Origin: Micavibrio sp.
GTDB lineage: Bacteria > Pseudomonadota > Alphaproteobacteria > Micavibrionales > Micavibrionaceae
Assembly: GCA_021604545.1 (NCBI GenBank)
Contig: BQJE01000005.1
Coordinates: 62,001-126,000 of the forward strand
Direction: 5' to 3'
DNA length: 64,000 nucleotides
Below the pieces are notes generated by a model. The model saw nothing but the letters and a program-made list of their open reading frames with translations. It did not search any database and had not been told where the DNA came from. Position 1 is the first letter of the stretch. Every line of letters begins with the position of its first letter. This document shows positions 1-7,925 of this stretch, piece after piece. The translations under genes and the position numbers were made by a program.

Positions 1-831
1 TGTATTAATAAGATTGCTAAGCGCTGTTACGATTTGCATGAAGTACACATAAACACCCGTCATCTCAAGGCCGAGAAAGAGTGTTACGAGAAAGTGATTG
101 AGATATTGGCTCGCCGTATTGACCAGGGTATTAATATACACTAGTCGGGCCTGCCGGAATTCGCTGGTTACCCATGATATAAGCGTTATAGGGGGAGGGG
201 AAGAGGAGGAGCGGCTGGGCTTCCATGGCCAATCCCGCGTTACCCAGAAAAACATAAAAAGCGTTATGATCCCGCCACAAACCCATCCCGAGAACAGAAC
301 TTCTAATGTGCGCAAGGATGGATAAACAAAGCTTAGCGCCATGAAAACAATCATCCATGCGGCTGTTCGAATAAAGTGCAACAGGTTTGCTGTAAAAGGT
401 TTCGAGAGATTAAGGAGAAGAGAATACAGATCATTATTAATGTGTTCAAAAAAGATAACGAGCGCAATAATTAAAGTAAAAAAAGGCTGGTTTAAAGCAA
501 TGCCGACCAGAAAAGAAATGGTTAGGATAACGGTATAAATAAGTAACAAAAAACGTCTGTAATAATTAAGGTTTTCCGTTATTTCTTCCAGGGTCTGCGT
601 GACGGCTTTGCGACTCACCGTTAGCATTAACCCCAATCCTAAAAGTCCCGGAGCTACGATACTCGCTGCTGAAATTAACCCGTAAAAACCCAGGTCTTCA
701 AATGACATGAAGCGGGCGATGAATAATGTCAGGCTAAACTTTACAACAAGTGATGTGCCTCGCAACGCCATGATGATAAGAGAATGGACGCTTTTTTCTT
801 GCAACAAACTATGCAGATTCATTAAAATCAT
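1..831 (-). CDS. Wzx-type polysaccharide flippase, N-terminal part
   Basis: An open frame of 277 codons runs leftward off the window edge without a stop, so only the N-terminal half to two thirds is present. The product is very hydrophobic, with repeated membrane segments and the look of the MATE/MOP superfamily polysaccharide exporters: residues such as RFMSFEDLGFYGLI near position 43-56 and TGVYVYFMQIVTALSNLIN near the cut end are typical of Wzx proteins that flip lipid-linked sugar units across the inner membrane. The start at 831 has AAGG six bases upstream; an in-frame ATG three codons later (822) is possible. It lies 77 bp behind a small membrane-protein gene on the same strand, probably co-transcribed. 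The family call is moderately firm; the sugar substrate is unknown. Confidence 0.7.
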   Translation of the reverse strand, partial: MILMNLHSLLQEKSVHSLIIMALRGTSLVVKFSLTLFIARFMSFEDLGFYGLISAASIVAPGLLGLGLMLTVSRKAVTQTLEEITENLNYYRRFLLLIYTVILTISFLVGIALNQPFFTLIIALVIFFEHINNDLYSLLLNLSKPFTANLLHFIRTAAWMIVFMALSFVYPSLRTLEVLFSGWVCGGIITLFMFFWVTRDWPWKPSRSSSSPPPITLISWVTSEFRQARLVYINTLVNTASQYLNHFLVTLFLGLEMTGVYVYFMQIVTALSNLINT

Positions 832-908
832 TCTGGCCTTGCTCTTGTCATTATTTGAACTCTCGTAAGTTGGAGGTTTGTGCCTTTTAAATTATCAAAG
901 CTTAAAGT

Positions 909-1124
909 TCAGGCTTTATCTTCTTTTTTCTTTATTCGCGCAAGGTATGATTCTTGTCGAAGGCAGCCCATATAGCTATGAAAGCCGGTGTGTGAAAATA
1001 TGTCTATATTGGCGTTAGATTTTATAGAATACAGAAAAAGACCGACGGGAACAGACGTGATCAGATAAAGTAATAGAAAGAAAACAACCAGTAATCCTCT
1101 TTTAAAAGCTTTTGTTACAGACAA
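909..1124 (-). CDS. Small single-pass membrane protein, TTG start
   Basis: A 71-residue protein with a basic N-terminus, one strong transmembrane segment at about residues 10-32 and a hydrophilic, Lys-rich C-terminal tail ending in KKKEDKA. The start codon is TTG, chosen because a near-perfect Shine-Dalgarno AAGGAGGTG sits just upstream. It is followed on the same strand by the flippase gene, suggesting a link to surface polysaccharide export, but I recognise no family. The strong ribosome-binding site is the main evidence that it is translated. Confidence 0.55.
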   Translation of the reverse strand: MSVTKAFKRGLLVVFFLLLYLITSVPVGLFLYSIKSNANIDIFSHTGFHSYMGCLRQESYLARIKKKEDKA

Positions 1125-1214
1125 AAGGCACCTCCTTATTAAGTAGTATTCTCTCTTATTACAGTACTTAAGCGCTAAAAGGCAATGAATGTTAATATAG
1201 CCTGAAAGGCCCTT

Positions 1215-3698
1215 GTGGAGCGGTTAGCGGAATTTTCTTGGCCTCATTTTCCAAAATCTATATACTCCGATTCATACAGACTATTTAACCTGCGTATATG
1301 GGGTAATAAGGCAATGGGGTTCAAGAGAACAGCCGAGGGCCGGGTTTTTTTTGAAAATCCGTCCGAGGGCGAAGAAAATAAAGATCTGCAAATCGTTGGA
1401 TTATTGAGGGCGCTGAATGAGCGTTTGAAGACAGCGCAGGGTGAGCGTGCAAAGCTGCTCAAGGATATGGAGCGCTACCGTGAGACGATAGATGATTTGA
1501 ACGAACGCGCCGTGCGCAGTGAACAAGCCTATATTGACCTGGAACAGAAAGTTTCCACCCGTCAGAATGAAGGGGCTAAAAAGGCTGGCCGTGCGGAAGA
1601 GGTTACCAGAGAAACTCTGCAGGAATTAATTGATACGCGCGAAATGGTCGCTGAATTGCGGGAAAAAACCATACTCAGTGAGAAGAGCTTTTCAACCCTC
1701 AAAGAAGAATTATCAGAGCGTAAAAAAACCGAGGAGCTTTTGCGTAGGCATCAACTGGCTCTGGAAAAGTTACATAAAGATCAGAACGAAAAAATCGTTG
1801 GTAGCGTTGCAGCTTATGTTGCGTTGACCAAAAGGGTTAATGAGTCCGAAACCAAATTTGATACGCTTGATAATAAAATAGGTGAGACTGTTTCTGAACA
1901 GGGTCGTCTGGAGCGTAAAATAGAGAAGGCCGCGCAGGATCGTAGCCGTATGCTGCGTAAGGTTGACCGGATCGAGGAAACTGTTATCCAGACCCGTGAT
2001 GCGCTGAACGCCAAGGCGATGGTGGTGTTGGCTGATCAGGGTGCGGACGGCATTTCGACACAAAAATTATTGCAGGAAGAGCCGGCTCCCGCACTACTTG
2101 AAAACCAGACTAATGCGCAGCAGTCCTGGTGGCAGAGAACGTCAGCTTTGCAGGTTGCTGGAATTTCGATGTTTTTGGTTGCTGCTTTTCTGGCCGGTCT
2201 TTTGTTAAGCGATATAAAGTTACCGAAGCTACAATCATCGGACAAAGAGGTGTTTTCGTTCCTTGGGGAAACTGATTCAGCGAGTTTGGATCAGCCGCCT
2301 GTTTTCGAACAAAAAGAAGCTGTTAATATTAAAGACATTGAATCTGATACCTCATTAGATCTCAGCGCAGATTCTGCTGCTACGATAGAACCCGAAGCGG
2401 GAGCTGTCATTAATCAGATGGATATTGCCGATATGGGTGTCGCTGATGATATTGGAACGCTTGACCTGAATGACGAGGATCAACTTCTGGCCGCGCTTGA
2501 AAACGATCCCGATGGCTTGGCTGCCCGTTTGAATGAGATTGAACCTTCCTCTGTAGATGTTGAAGAAGATGCCATGCAAATCGCTACAGATCCGGCAAAT
2601 GTGGATGCTAATGTTATTCATACGCCCCAAAAAACAAAAACGGAAATAGCGCCTGAAGAAGAGGAGCTAATTATTTCCCTTAAACCGCGCCCAGGTCTTG
2701 AAAACAGGATTAGACCTGATCCTGCGCTGACCAAAGTCGTTAAGGAGATTGAAGACCAGGCTTTTACCGGTATACCCGAAGCGCAGCATGATTTGGCGGC
2801 GATATATACGGCCGGTCACGGCGGTGTGAAACAAAACTATAAACGCGCAGGTTTGTGGTTTCAGGAGGCTGCTGAAGGTGGAATAGCCAATGCCCGTTAT
2901 AATCTCGGTGTTCTTTATCATCAGGGTTTGGGCGTTGAGCAGGACACTGGTAAGGCTATTCAATGGTATAAAACAGCGGCTGAACTGGATCATCCCGAGG
3001 CTCAATACAATCTCGGTATTGCCTATATAGAAGGCATTGGCGTGATTTATGATCCGCATAAAGCCGCCGGATATTTTGAAAGTGCTGCCGCCAGCGGGGT
3101 TATGGAGGCTTCATATAATCTCGGTCTGATATATGAGAACGCTCTTTTGGGGAAGGCCGAGCCGGATCGTGCTCTTAAGTGGTATAAGACAGCGGCCGAT
3201 GCCGGAAGCCCGGAAGCCAAAGCCGCACTTGAGCAACTTGCCAAAACGTTGAAACTTTCGGTGGCCGATGTCAACAAGCTGGTTGAGGGCATTGGTAGCA
3301 CGAAGGCGCCTGTTAGAAAAAAAGCGCAGGCCCCAAAGACACAAGCACCTGTAAAAAAAGCAGCGGTTAAGAAATCTCCCGTGAAAAAAGCGCCTGTTGC
3401 CGTGCCGGAAGAATCTAGAATTGAGCCGGCAGCGGGGGAGGCAAATATTGAACCGACGTCACGAACATTGCAGCAGGATTCAGGGCGTGTATTAACGGCG
3501 CAGGTGCAGGAATATTTGATGCAGCTGGGATTGTACCCCGGCCCCGCAGATGGATTGCGCGGGCCGCTGACGTTGGACGCCATTCGTTCATACCAACTTT
3601 TCAACGATCTGGATGACACCGGTAAGGTGAGCGAAGAATTGCTATCGCATATGCGCAATGATCCGCAAATTAATGAGGTCGGTTCGCGCGAGCAGTAA
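1215..3698 (+). CDS. PodJ-like polarity protein (coiled coil, TM, Sel1 repeats, peptidoglycan-binding domain)
   Basis: An 827-residue protein with the layout of the alphaproteobacterial PodJ localisation factor. Residues about 55-265 are a charged, heptad-rich cytoplasmic coiled coil. A single transmembrane helix lies at about 310-332. An acidic Asp/Glu-rich linker fills 340-500. Sel1-type repeats (YNLGVLYHQGLGVEQD and relatives) occupy about 520-675, followed by a Lys/Ala/Pro-rich stretch (697-727), and a peptidoglycan-binding domain (YLMQLGLYPGPADGLRGP) lies at about 757-815. The expected role is a bitopic scaffold that places proteins at a cell pole and touches the wall from the periplasm. 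The start is GTG with GAAAGG five bases upstream. An ATG at 1314 (MGFKRTAEGR) is a credible alternative and would remove an odd 33-residue leader. The domain order is seen; the polar role is inferred from the family. Confidence 0.72.
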   Translation: MERLAEFSWPHFPKSIYSDSYRLFNLRIWGNKAMGFKRTAEGRVFFENPSEGEENKDLQIVGLLRALNERLKTAQGERAKLLKDMERYRETIDDLNERAVRSEQAYIDLEQKVSTRQNEGAKKAGRAEEVTRETLQELIDTREMVAELREKTILSEKSFSTLKEELSERKKTEELLRRHQLALEKLHKDQNEKIVGSVAAYVALTKRVNESETKFDTLDNKIGETVSEQGRLERKIEKAAQDRSRMLRKVDRIEETVIQTRDALNAKAMVVLADQGADGISTQKLLQEEPAPALLENQTNAQQSWWQRTSALQVAGISMFLVAAFLAGLLLSDIKLPKLQSSDKEVFSFLGETDSASLDQPPVFEQKEAVNIKDIESDTSLDLSADSAATIEPEAGAVINQMDIADMGVADDIGTLDLNDEDQLLAALENDPDGLAARLNEIEPSSVDVEEDAMQIATDPANVDANVIHTPQKTKTEIAPEEEELIISLKPRPGLENRIRPDPALTKVVKEIEDQAFTGIPEAQHDLAAIYTAGHGGVKQNYKRAGLWFQEAAEGGIANARYNLGVLYHQGLGVEQDTGKAIQWYKTAAELDHPEAQYNLGIAYIEGIGVIYDPHKAAGYFESAAASGVMEASYNLGLIYENALLGKAEPDRALKWYKTAADAGSPEAKAALEQLAKTLKLSVADVNKLVEGIGSTKAPVRKKAQAPKTQAPVKKAAVKKSPVKKAPVAVPEESRIEPAAGEANIEPTSRTLQQDSGRVLTAQVQEYLMQLGLYPGPADGLRGPLTLDAIRSYQLFNDLDDTGKVSEELLSHMRNDPQINEVGSREQ

Positions 3699-3704
3699 AT
3701 TGCT

Positions 3705-3848
3705 CTACAAGGCTTTGATTTCACCAGCATAATCATAGTCCTTCTTTTCGTTCGCCGTTTTTAAGGGAGGGGGCCGGGCCTCTGTCTTAGTCTTTGTTTT
3801 ACCTCTTGTTTTTGCTGGGCTTTTCAGCTTCGTCAGTTCGTTCCTCAT
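3705..3848 (-). CDS. Possible small basic protein (47 aa), uncertain
   Basis: An open frame of 47 codons ends six bases from the convergent stop of the PodJ-like gene. The peptide is rich in Lys and Thr (KTRGKTKTKTEARPPPLK) and ends KKDYDYAGEIKAL. I see no convincing ribosome-binding site, and the open frame extends much further upstream through the XRE gene, so it may be chance. The 300-bp gap it lies in otherwise shows only a perfect hairpin at 3908-3926. No function can be assigned. Confidence 0.25.
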   Translation of the reverse strand: MRNELTKLKSPAKTRGKTKTKTEARPPPLKTANEKKDYDYAGEIKAL

Positions 3849-3907
3849 TTTTTGGCAGGGGGGTACGGGACATCCCCTTATAAATTTTACATAATTCAAA
3901 TCTTTTA

Positions 3908-3926
3908 TTTGCCTCGCAGAGGCAAA
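3908..3926. repeat. Perfect 8-bp hairpin between convergent genes
   Basis: TTTGCCTC and GAGGCAAA flank a 3-base loop. It lies about 75 bp downstream of the XRE regulator gene and 210 bp downstream of the PodJ-like gene. There is no clear T-run on either side, so it is only a possible terminator or transcript-end stabiliser. Confidence 0.4.
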
Positions 3927-3999
3927 AGATGGGGTGTTTTTTCCGGGGTTTTTGTATCGGGAATTCATAAAGACATTATAGGAAATATATCCTAATTTG

Positions 4000-4683
4000 T
4001 CAAGGGCAATTTTCATGTTTGTCGTACAGGCAGGGAACTTTTGGTTGTGGCTTTGATTGCTTCCATGTTGCTTCAAATTGTTTGCGAAAGATATCTGCGA
4101 CCAACGGGTTTTCAATGTTGATGACCCGGTTGATTTCGCCAAACGTAAAGATGCTGTAGGTGTTTCCGTACACAGAATAACCATTTTGACTAAACAAATC
4201 CTTCGACATCCATCGATAGGACGTTGTCTCGTAAGGCGCATAGCGCGTCATATCACCGTCTTGCACCAGAACACGTTCGCGAATACCGAGGCGTAAAAGA
4301 TCCTTGAAATACTGATGGTAGGTTTGTTGGTAGCCTTGTTCTATGGCGAGTGCATCATCAACATTAAAATGAACAGGCTCGATGCCGGTTCCTTTGACGG
4401 TATCGACAATATCCTGCAGGTAGCGTGGAAAACTATCGTGGCCTTCATAGGTTGTAACGTTGAAGATGTCTTTTTTGAGATCGACGCCGAACTCACCGAG
4501 AAATTCCACGCCCCGCTCGGTAAATTTTTTGTGTATGATCTCTAATGTTCGGGTGCGCGGCTTGACCAGTTGCCGTTCGACATTGTTGACGACGGTTTTT
4601 GAAAGATGGCAGTTTTTTGCCAAATCGAGCTGGGTCCAACCCAATAAACCTCTTGCCGCCCGTATTTGTTCCGGTGAAATCAT
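4000..4683 (-). CDS. XRE-family transcriptional regulator with large C-terminal domain
   Basis: A 227-residue protein. Residues about 4-56 form a Cro/CI helix-turn-helix (QIRAARGLLGWTQLDLAKNC, then SKTVVNNVER). The remaining 170 residues are a mixed aromatic/charged domain that I do not recognise; it may sense a ligand or mediate oligomerisation. The gene starts 27 bp from a strong inverted repeat (4710-4740) that also lies upstream of the divergent membrane-protein gene at 4800, the usual arrangement for an autoregulator controlling its neighbour. The local sequence is AT-richer than the surrounding core genes, which fits an accessory gene. The DNA-binding role is firm; signal and targets are not known. 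Confidence 0.75.
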   Translation of the reverse strand: MISPEQIRAARGLLGWTQLDLAKNCHLSKTVVNNVERQLVKPRTRTLEIIHKKFTERGVEFLGEFGVDLKKDIFNVTTYEGHDSFPRYLQDIVDTVKGTGIEPVHFNVDDALAIEQGYQQTYHQYFKDLLRLGIRERVLVQDGDMTRYAPYETTSYRWMSKDLFSQNGYSVYGNTYSIFTFGEINRVINIENPLVADIFRKQFEATWKQSKPQPKVPCLYDKHENCP

Positions 4684-4709
4684 ACCTTTATTTTAACTAA
4701 TACAGGTAA

Positions 4710-4740
4710 ATAATACAATTTACATTGTATTTAGTATTAT
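4710..4740. promoter_or_regulatory. Nested palindrome, likely operator of the XRE regulator
   Basis: AATACAA (4712-4718) and TTGTATT (4725-4731) form a perfect 7-bp inverted repeat with a 6-bp spacer. An overlapping pair, ATAATAC (4710-4716) and GTATTAT (4734-4740), has its centre about 3.5 bp away, and a further half-site TAATAC lies at about 4698-4703. The block sits between the divergent XRE gene and the gene at 4800, so one protein could control both promoters. Binding is inferred from position and symmetry. Confidence 0.6.
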
Positions 4741-4799
4741 AAAAATGGACAAAACTGGCACCTCAAGTATATGTTTTCATATTCTTGAAAGGGGCCGTA

Positions 4800-5207
4800 A
4801 TGACCGACGAGCAAAAAGAAAACCGTATTCTCAAAGGCATTGCCACAGCTTTTAACGAAGTTGCGGGAGCGCTTAAAATTATTTTTAAACATCCAGTGAC
4901 ACCCCAGCTTATTGGTACAGGGCTTATGTTCGTGGGGATGTATTATTTCGAAGGTGACAGATTGGATGGGTTTATATTTGGTGGTATGCTTGGTTTGTCA
5001 ACCTCAGCGTATACACTAAACAGTTATAGTAATGCCTATCGTGAGAGAATTGTGAAGCCTTTGCGTGAGGAGCGGGATCGTTTAGAAGCCGAGCTTGAAG
5101 ATTTAATATCTGCAAACGTTTTTAGTCCCGATAGGAAAACCAATTCACCTATACAAATATGTTCCAGATATGCAGATGTGCCAAAGGTGGAGCCTGCTAA
5201 TCCTTAA
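4800..5207 (+). CDS. Small two-helix membrane protein of unknown function
   Basis: A 135-residue protein from the ATG at 4800, preferred over an in-frame TTG at 4785 because AAAGGGG lies six bases upstream of the ATG. Two hydrophobic segments (about residues 35-52 and 58-78, numbering from this ATG) are followed by a charged helix (ERIVKPLREERDRLEAELEDL) and a polar tail with one Cys. It is divergent from the XRE regulator and shares its palindromic operator region, so it is the likely target of that regulator. I recognise no family. Confidence 0.55.
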   Translation: MTDEQKENRILKGIATAFNEVAGALKIIFKHPVTPQLIGTGLMFVGMYYFEGDRLDGFIFGGMLGLSTSAYTLNSYSNAYRERIVKPLREERDRLEAELEDLISANVFSPDRKTNSPIQICSRYADVPKVEPANP

Positions 5208-6115
5208 TACCTCTCGGGCCGGTTGAGCATACCAGCGCGGGCCCACCAGTCGGGATTTTCCTCACCGAGATTTTTAGCCGCGTCCCCGGCTTGTTTTTCA
5301 GTTTCAAACAATCCGAAGCAAGTGGCGCCTGCGCCGACCATACGGGCGAGGCGGCATCCGGCCTGCGCATCAATAGCGCGCAGGACGTTTTCAATTTCCG
5401 GTACGACCTTGCAGGCGGGCCCATATAAATCATTGTTTTTTGGCCCGATAAAATCGGTTAATTCTTCGAGCGTACCGAGTGTTTCAGGTAGCTTTTCCGG
5501 CTCGCGGAATTGACCATTATAGCGTGAAAATACCTGTCCGGTGGGGCAGGACTTTCCGGGGTTAACAAGCACAATCGGAATTTCCGGCATGGGCGGCACG
5601 GGGTCAATAATGTCACCAATGCCGCGCAGCCGCGACGCTTCGCAATTCAGGCACGCAGGGACGTCGGCGCCGAGTGTTGCCAAAAGCGATGGCAGGTAAG
5701 ATGACTGGCGTGATACACCCCACCATTCGAGTAGCCCCCAGATAATTGCGGCTGCGTCTGCGGAACCGCCGCCAAGACCGGACGCTAGCGGCAGATTTTT
5801 GGTTAGGGTAATTTTGACATCGGGAATTTTTTGCGCGGCGCGTGAGATTGCCCAGGCCGCCTGCACCGCCAGATTGGAAGAATTGGGGCTGGCATCTATT
5901 TCTTTTGGGCTAAAAGCATTTGCGTAAGGGCCCTGTACGTTAAAGGCAAAATCAAGCGTGGCCGGTTCGATACGAATTTCATCACCGATATCGGCAAAAC
6001 CCACCATTGAATCCAACGTGTGATAGCCATTATCTAAACGTCCTGTGACGTGTAGATAGAGATTGATCTTGGCCGGGGCAAAGATGGTCAGCGTTTTTGT
6101 TTGTGTGGATGTCAT
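5204..6115 (-). CDS. ispE: 4-diphosphocytidyl-2-C-methyl-D-erythritol kinase (IspE)
   Basis: Phosphorylates CDP-methylerythritol at the 2-hydroxyl with ATP, a step of the non-mevalonate isoprenoid pathway in the cytoplasm. The 303-residue product has the GHMP-kinase features: N-terminal APAKINLYLHV with the conserved Lys, LASGLGGGSADAAA as the phosphate-binding loop, and a C-terminal GAGATCFGLF glycine-rich segment. The start at 6115 fits the family; the open frame extends 20 codons further up, into the preceding TPR gene. Only seven bases separate the TPR stop from this ATG, implying translational coupling. The 3' end overlaps the end of the convergent gene by four bases. Confidence 0.92.
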   Translation of the reverse strand: MTSTQTKTLTIFAPAKINLYLHVTGRLDNGYHTLDSMVGFADIGDEIRIEPATLDFAFNVQGPYANAFSPKEIDASPNSSNLAVQAAWAISRAAQKIPDVKITLTKNLPLASGLGGGSADAAAIIWGLLEWWGVSRQSSYLPSLLATLGADVPACLNCEASRLRGIGDIIDPVPPMPEIPIVLVNPGKSCPTGQVFSRYNGQFREPEKLPETLGTLEELTDFIGPKNNDLYGPACKVVPEIENVLRAIDAQAGCRLARMVGAGATCFGLFETEKQAGDAAKNLGEENPDWWARAGMLNRPERY

Positions 6116-6122
6116 GGCGTGG

Positions 6123-7889
6123 TCAGGGACGTAGAGCGTCTTCTTCTCCCTGAACCGTATTGGCAGCGCGGACAACGGGCGGGCTGGTTAAACCTGTTGC
6201 CAGTTTGGTGTCAATTGTCTGGACCAGTTCCGCATCGCTTTCTTCGGCATAATTTTTGGCGCGCTCCCATTGGAATTTGGCCTCGAGTTTGCGGCCGACG
6301 CGCCAATAGGAATCACCAAGGTGGTCGTTGACAACCGGATCGTAAGGCAATAGTTCGACTGCCTTTTCAAGATGCGGGACGGCTTCTTCGTAATCGCCCT
6401 TGCGGTAGAGAACCCACCCGAGAGAGTCGGTAATATACCCGTCTGTGGGCCGCAGATCGGCGGCCTTGCGGATCATCTTTAGCGATTCATCAAGATTGGT
6501 GCCCTGATCGGCCCAGGCATAACCGAGGTAGTTCAGTATAAATGGATGTTCGGGTTGATAGGACAGGGCGGCCTTGAGGTCCTTTTCTGCTTCTTTCCAT
6601 TTGCCAAGGCGTTCATAGGACATGCCGCGTACGTAATGCAAATGCCAGTAATCGGCCGGGATCTTTTTGCCAAAAGTTTTGGCAGATTTGTTGTAGTATT
6701 CGAGCGCTTTTTTAAAATTCTCATTGTGGCGGTGGATGTCGCCTATTTGAATAAGCGATTCAAGATCGTCATGATCATCGACGAGTTTTTGCAATTCCAT
6801 CAATGCTTCATCAATGCGCTCTGATTCCTCAAGCAATGTGGCAGCGCGCCTGCGTGCATCCATATAGTGTTTGTTGTCCGGCGTGATGCTCTTGTAATAT
6901 TCAATGGCTTGCGCGTAGCGTTCGTGACGGGCAGAGATATGGGCCAGAAGGAGTTTGGCTTTGGTCATGGACGGGTCAATATAAAGCGCCATATGAGCAA
7001 AAACCCGCGCGGAATCATCGCTGTATTCCTGGAACAAAGTTTGCCCTGTATCGAACAAAGCTTCGGCCACGCCTTGCTCCGGTGTTTTGATTGTTCTGAA
7101 CAGATTCATGTCTTTTCCGGCGGCGAGGTCTTCCATCTTGGTGATGATGTCTTTGTTCTCGGGAACGCTCACCAGTATTTTGCCGTAGAGATCAAGCGCG
7201 GTGTCTTTTTTGCCGATATGGGCGTAGATATCCGCAATGCGCTCTACATCATCAGGGGACAGCTTGTCGACAACAAGGGAGCGCTCGAGCAATTCTTCGA
7301 TCTGGCCATGCTGATTCAAGTAATCGGCAATTAAAATTGCATGATAGATATGAATTGAATTGTCTTGCAGATGCGCAGTGTTTTGATTGCCTTGCGCAGC
7401 ATCTGCCCAGCTTTTCATCAGGGGTATCACAAAATCTGATAAGCCGCTTTCCGGTATTTTTCCTATATGCTCGGCTGCACCTTTGTAATCTTTTTTTGTG
7501 AAGGCATCTGTGGTCAGGAAGAGCAGGGCGAGAGAGCTGTCTGGTTCAACCTTCAGGACTTTCTTGGCCATTCGCACAGCTTTTTCGGTGTCACCTGATC
7601 CCATGGATAAAACCATGGCGCGTTTAATCAGGTCGGCATCGCCGGGATCAATTTCGAGGACATCCTCCATATAAGTACTGGCGTGGCCCCAGTCATGATG
7701 TTGCTGGGCAAAGCGCGCGGAAAGATAATTGCCGGCAATACTGGTGCCGTTGAACGGGTTAAACAACTCAGGTTGTGTGGTTTCGACGCTAGTCAAAACG
7801 GGTTGGGGTGGTGTTTCGACCTGTGCCGCCAGCGCGCCGCCGGCTCCGATCAAACTTGTTAGTATGATAGTCTTAAACATCGTCTTCAT
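6123..7889 (-). CDS. Exported tetratricopeptide-repeat protein
   Basis: A 588-residue protein with a Sec-type signal peptide (MKTMFKTIILTSLIGAGGALAAQ, cleavage after the AxA near residue 21) followed by an almost continuous array of TPR motifs, for example ALEYYNKSAKTFGKKIP and DSLGWVLYRKGDYEEAVPHL. TPR solenoids bind other proteins, so a periplasmic scaffold or outer-membrane/envelope assembly role is likely, but no partner can be named. It lies immediately upstream of ispE and downstream of the ETF-QO gene on the same strand, an arrangement I have seen in related alphaproteobacteria. The C-terminal 40 residues are non-repetitive. Confidence 0.75.
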   Translation of the reverse strand: MKTMFKTIILTSLIGAGGALAAQVETPPQPVLTSVETTQPELFNPFNGTSIAGNYLSARFAQQHHDWGHASTYMEDVLEIDPGDADLIKRAMVLSMGSGDTEKAVRMAKKVLKVEPDSSLALLFLTTDAFTKKDYKGAAEHIGKIPESGLSDFVIPLMKSWADAAQGNQNTAHLQDNSIHIYHAILIADYLNQHGQIEELLERSLVVDKLSPDDVERIADIYAHIGKKDTALDLYGKILVSVPENKDIITKMEDLAAGKDMNLFRTIKTPEQGVAEALFDTGQTLFQEYSDDSARVFAHMALYIDPSMTKAKLLLAHISARHERYAQAIEYYKSITPDNKHYMDARRRAATLLEESERIDEALMELQKLVDDHDDLESLIQIGDIHRHNENFKKALEYYNKSAKTFGKKIPADYWHLHYVRGMSYERLGKWKEAEKDLKAALSYQPEHPFILNYLGYAWADQGTNLDESLKMIRKAADLRPTDGYITDSLGWVLYRKGDYEEAVPHLEKAVELLPYDPVVNDHLGDSYWRVGRKLEAKFQWERAKNYAEESDAELVQTIDTKLATGLTSPPVVRAANTVQGEEDALRP

Positions 7890-7925
7890 TGTTATTCTTT
7901 GCTCTTTTATCTGTCTTTTGCTGGG

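Noticed and set aside
1..144. Plus-strand open frame of 47 codons running in from the window edge
   Set aside because: The opposite strand carries a 277-codon frame with clear flippase-like membrane segments over the same bases, so this is its shadow.
3047..3736. 229-codon minus-strand frame under the PodJ-like gene
   Set aside because: Ser/Cys/Arg-rich composition and full overlap with a gene whose domains are recognisable; no ribosome-binding site.
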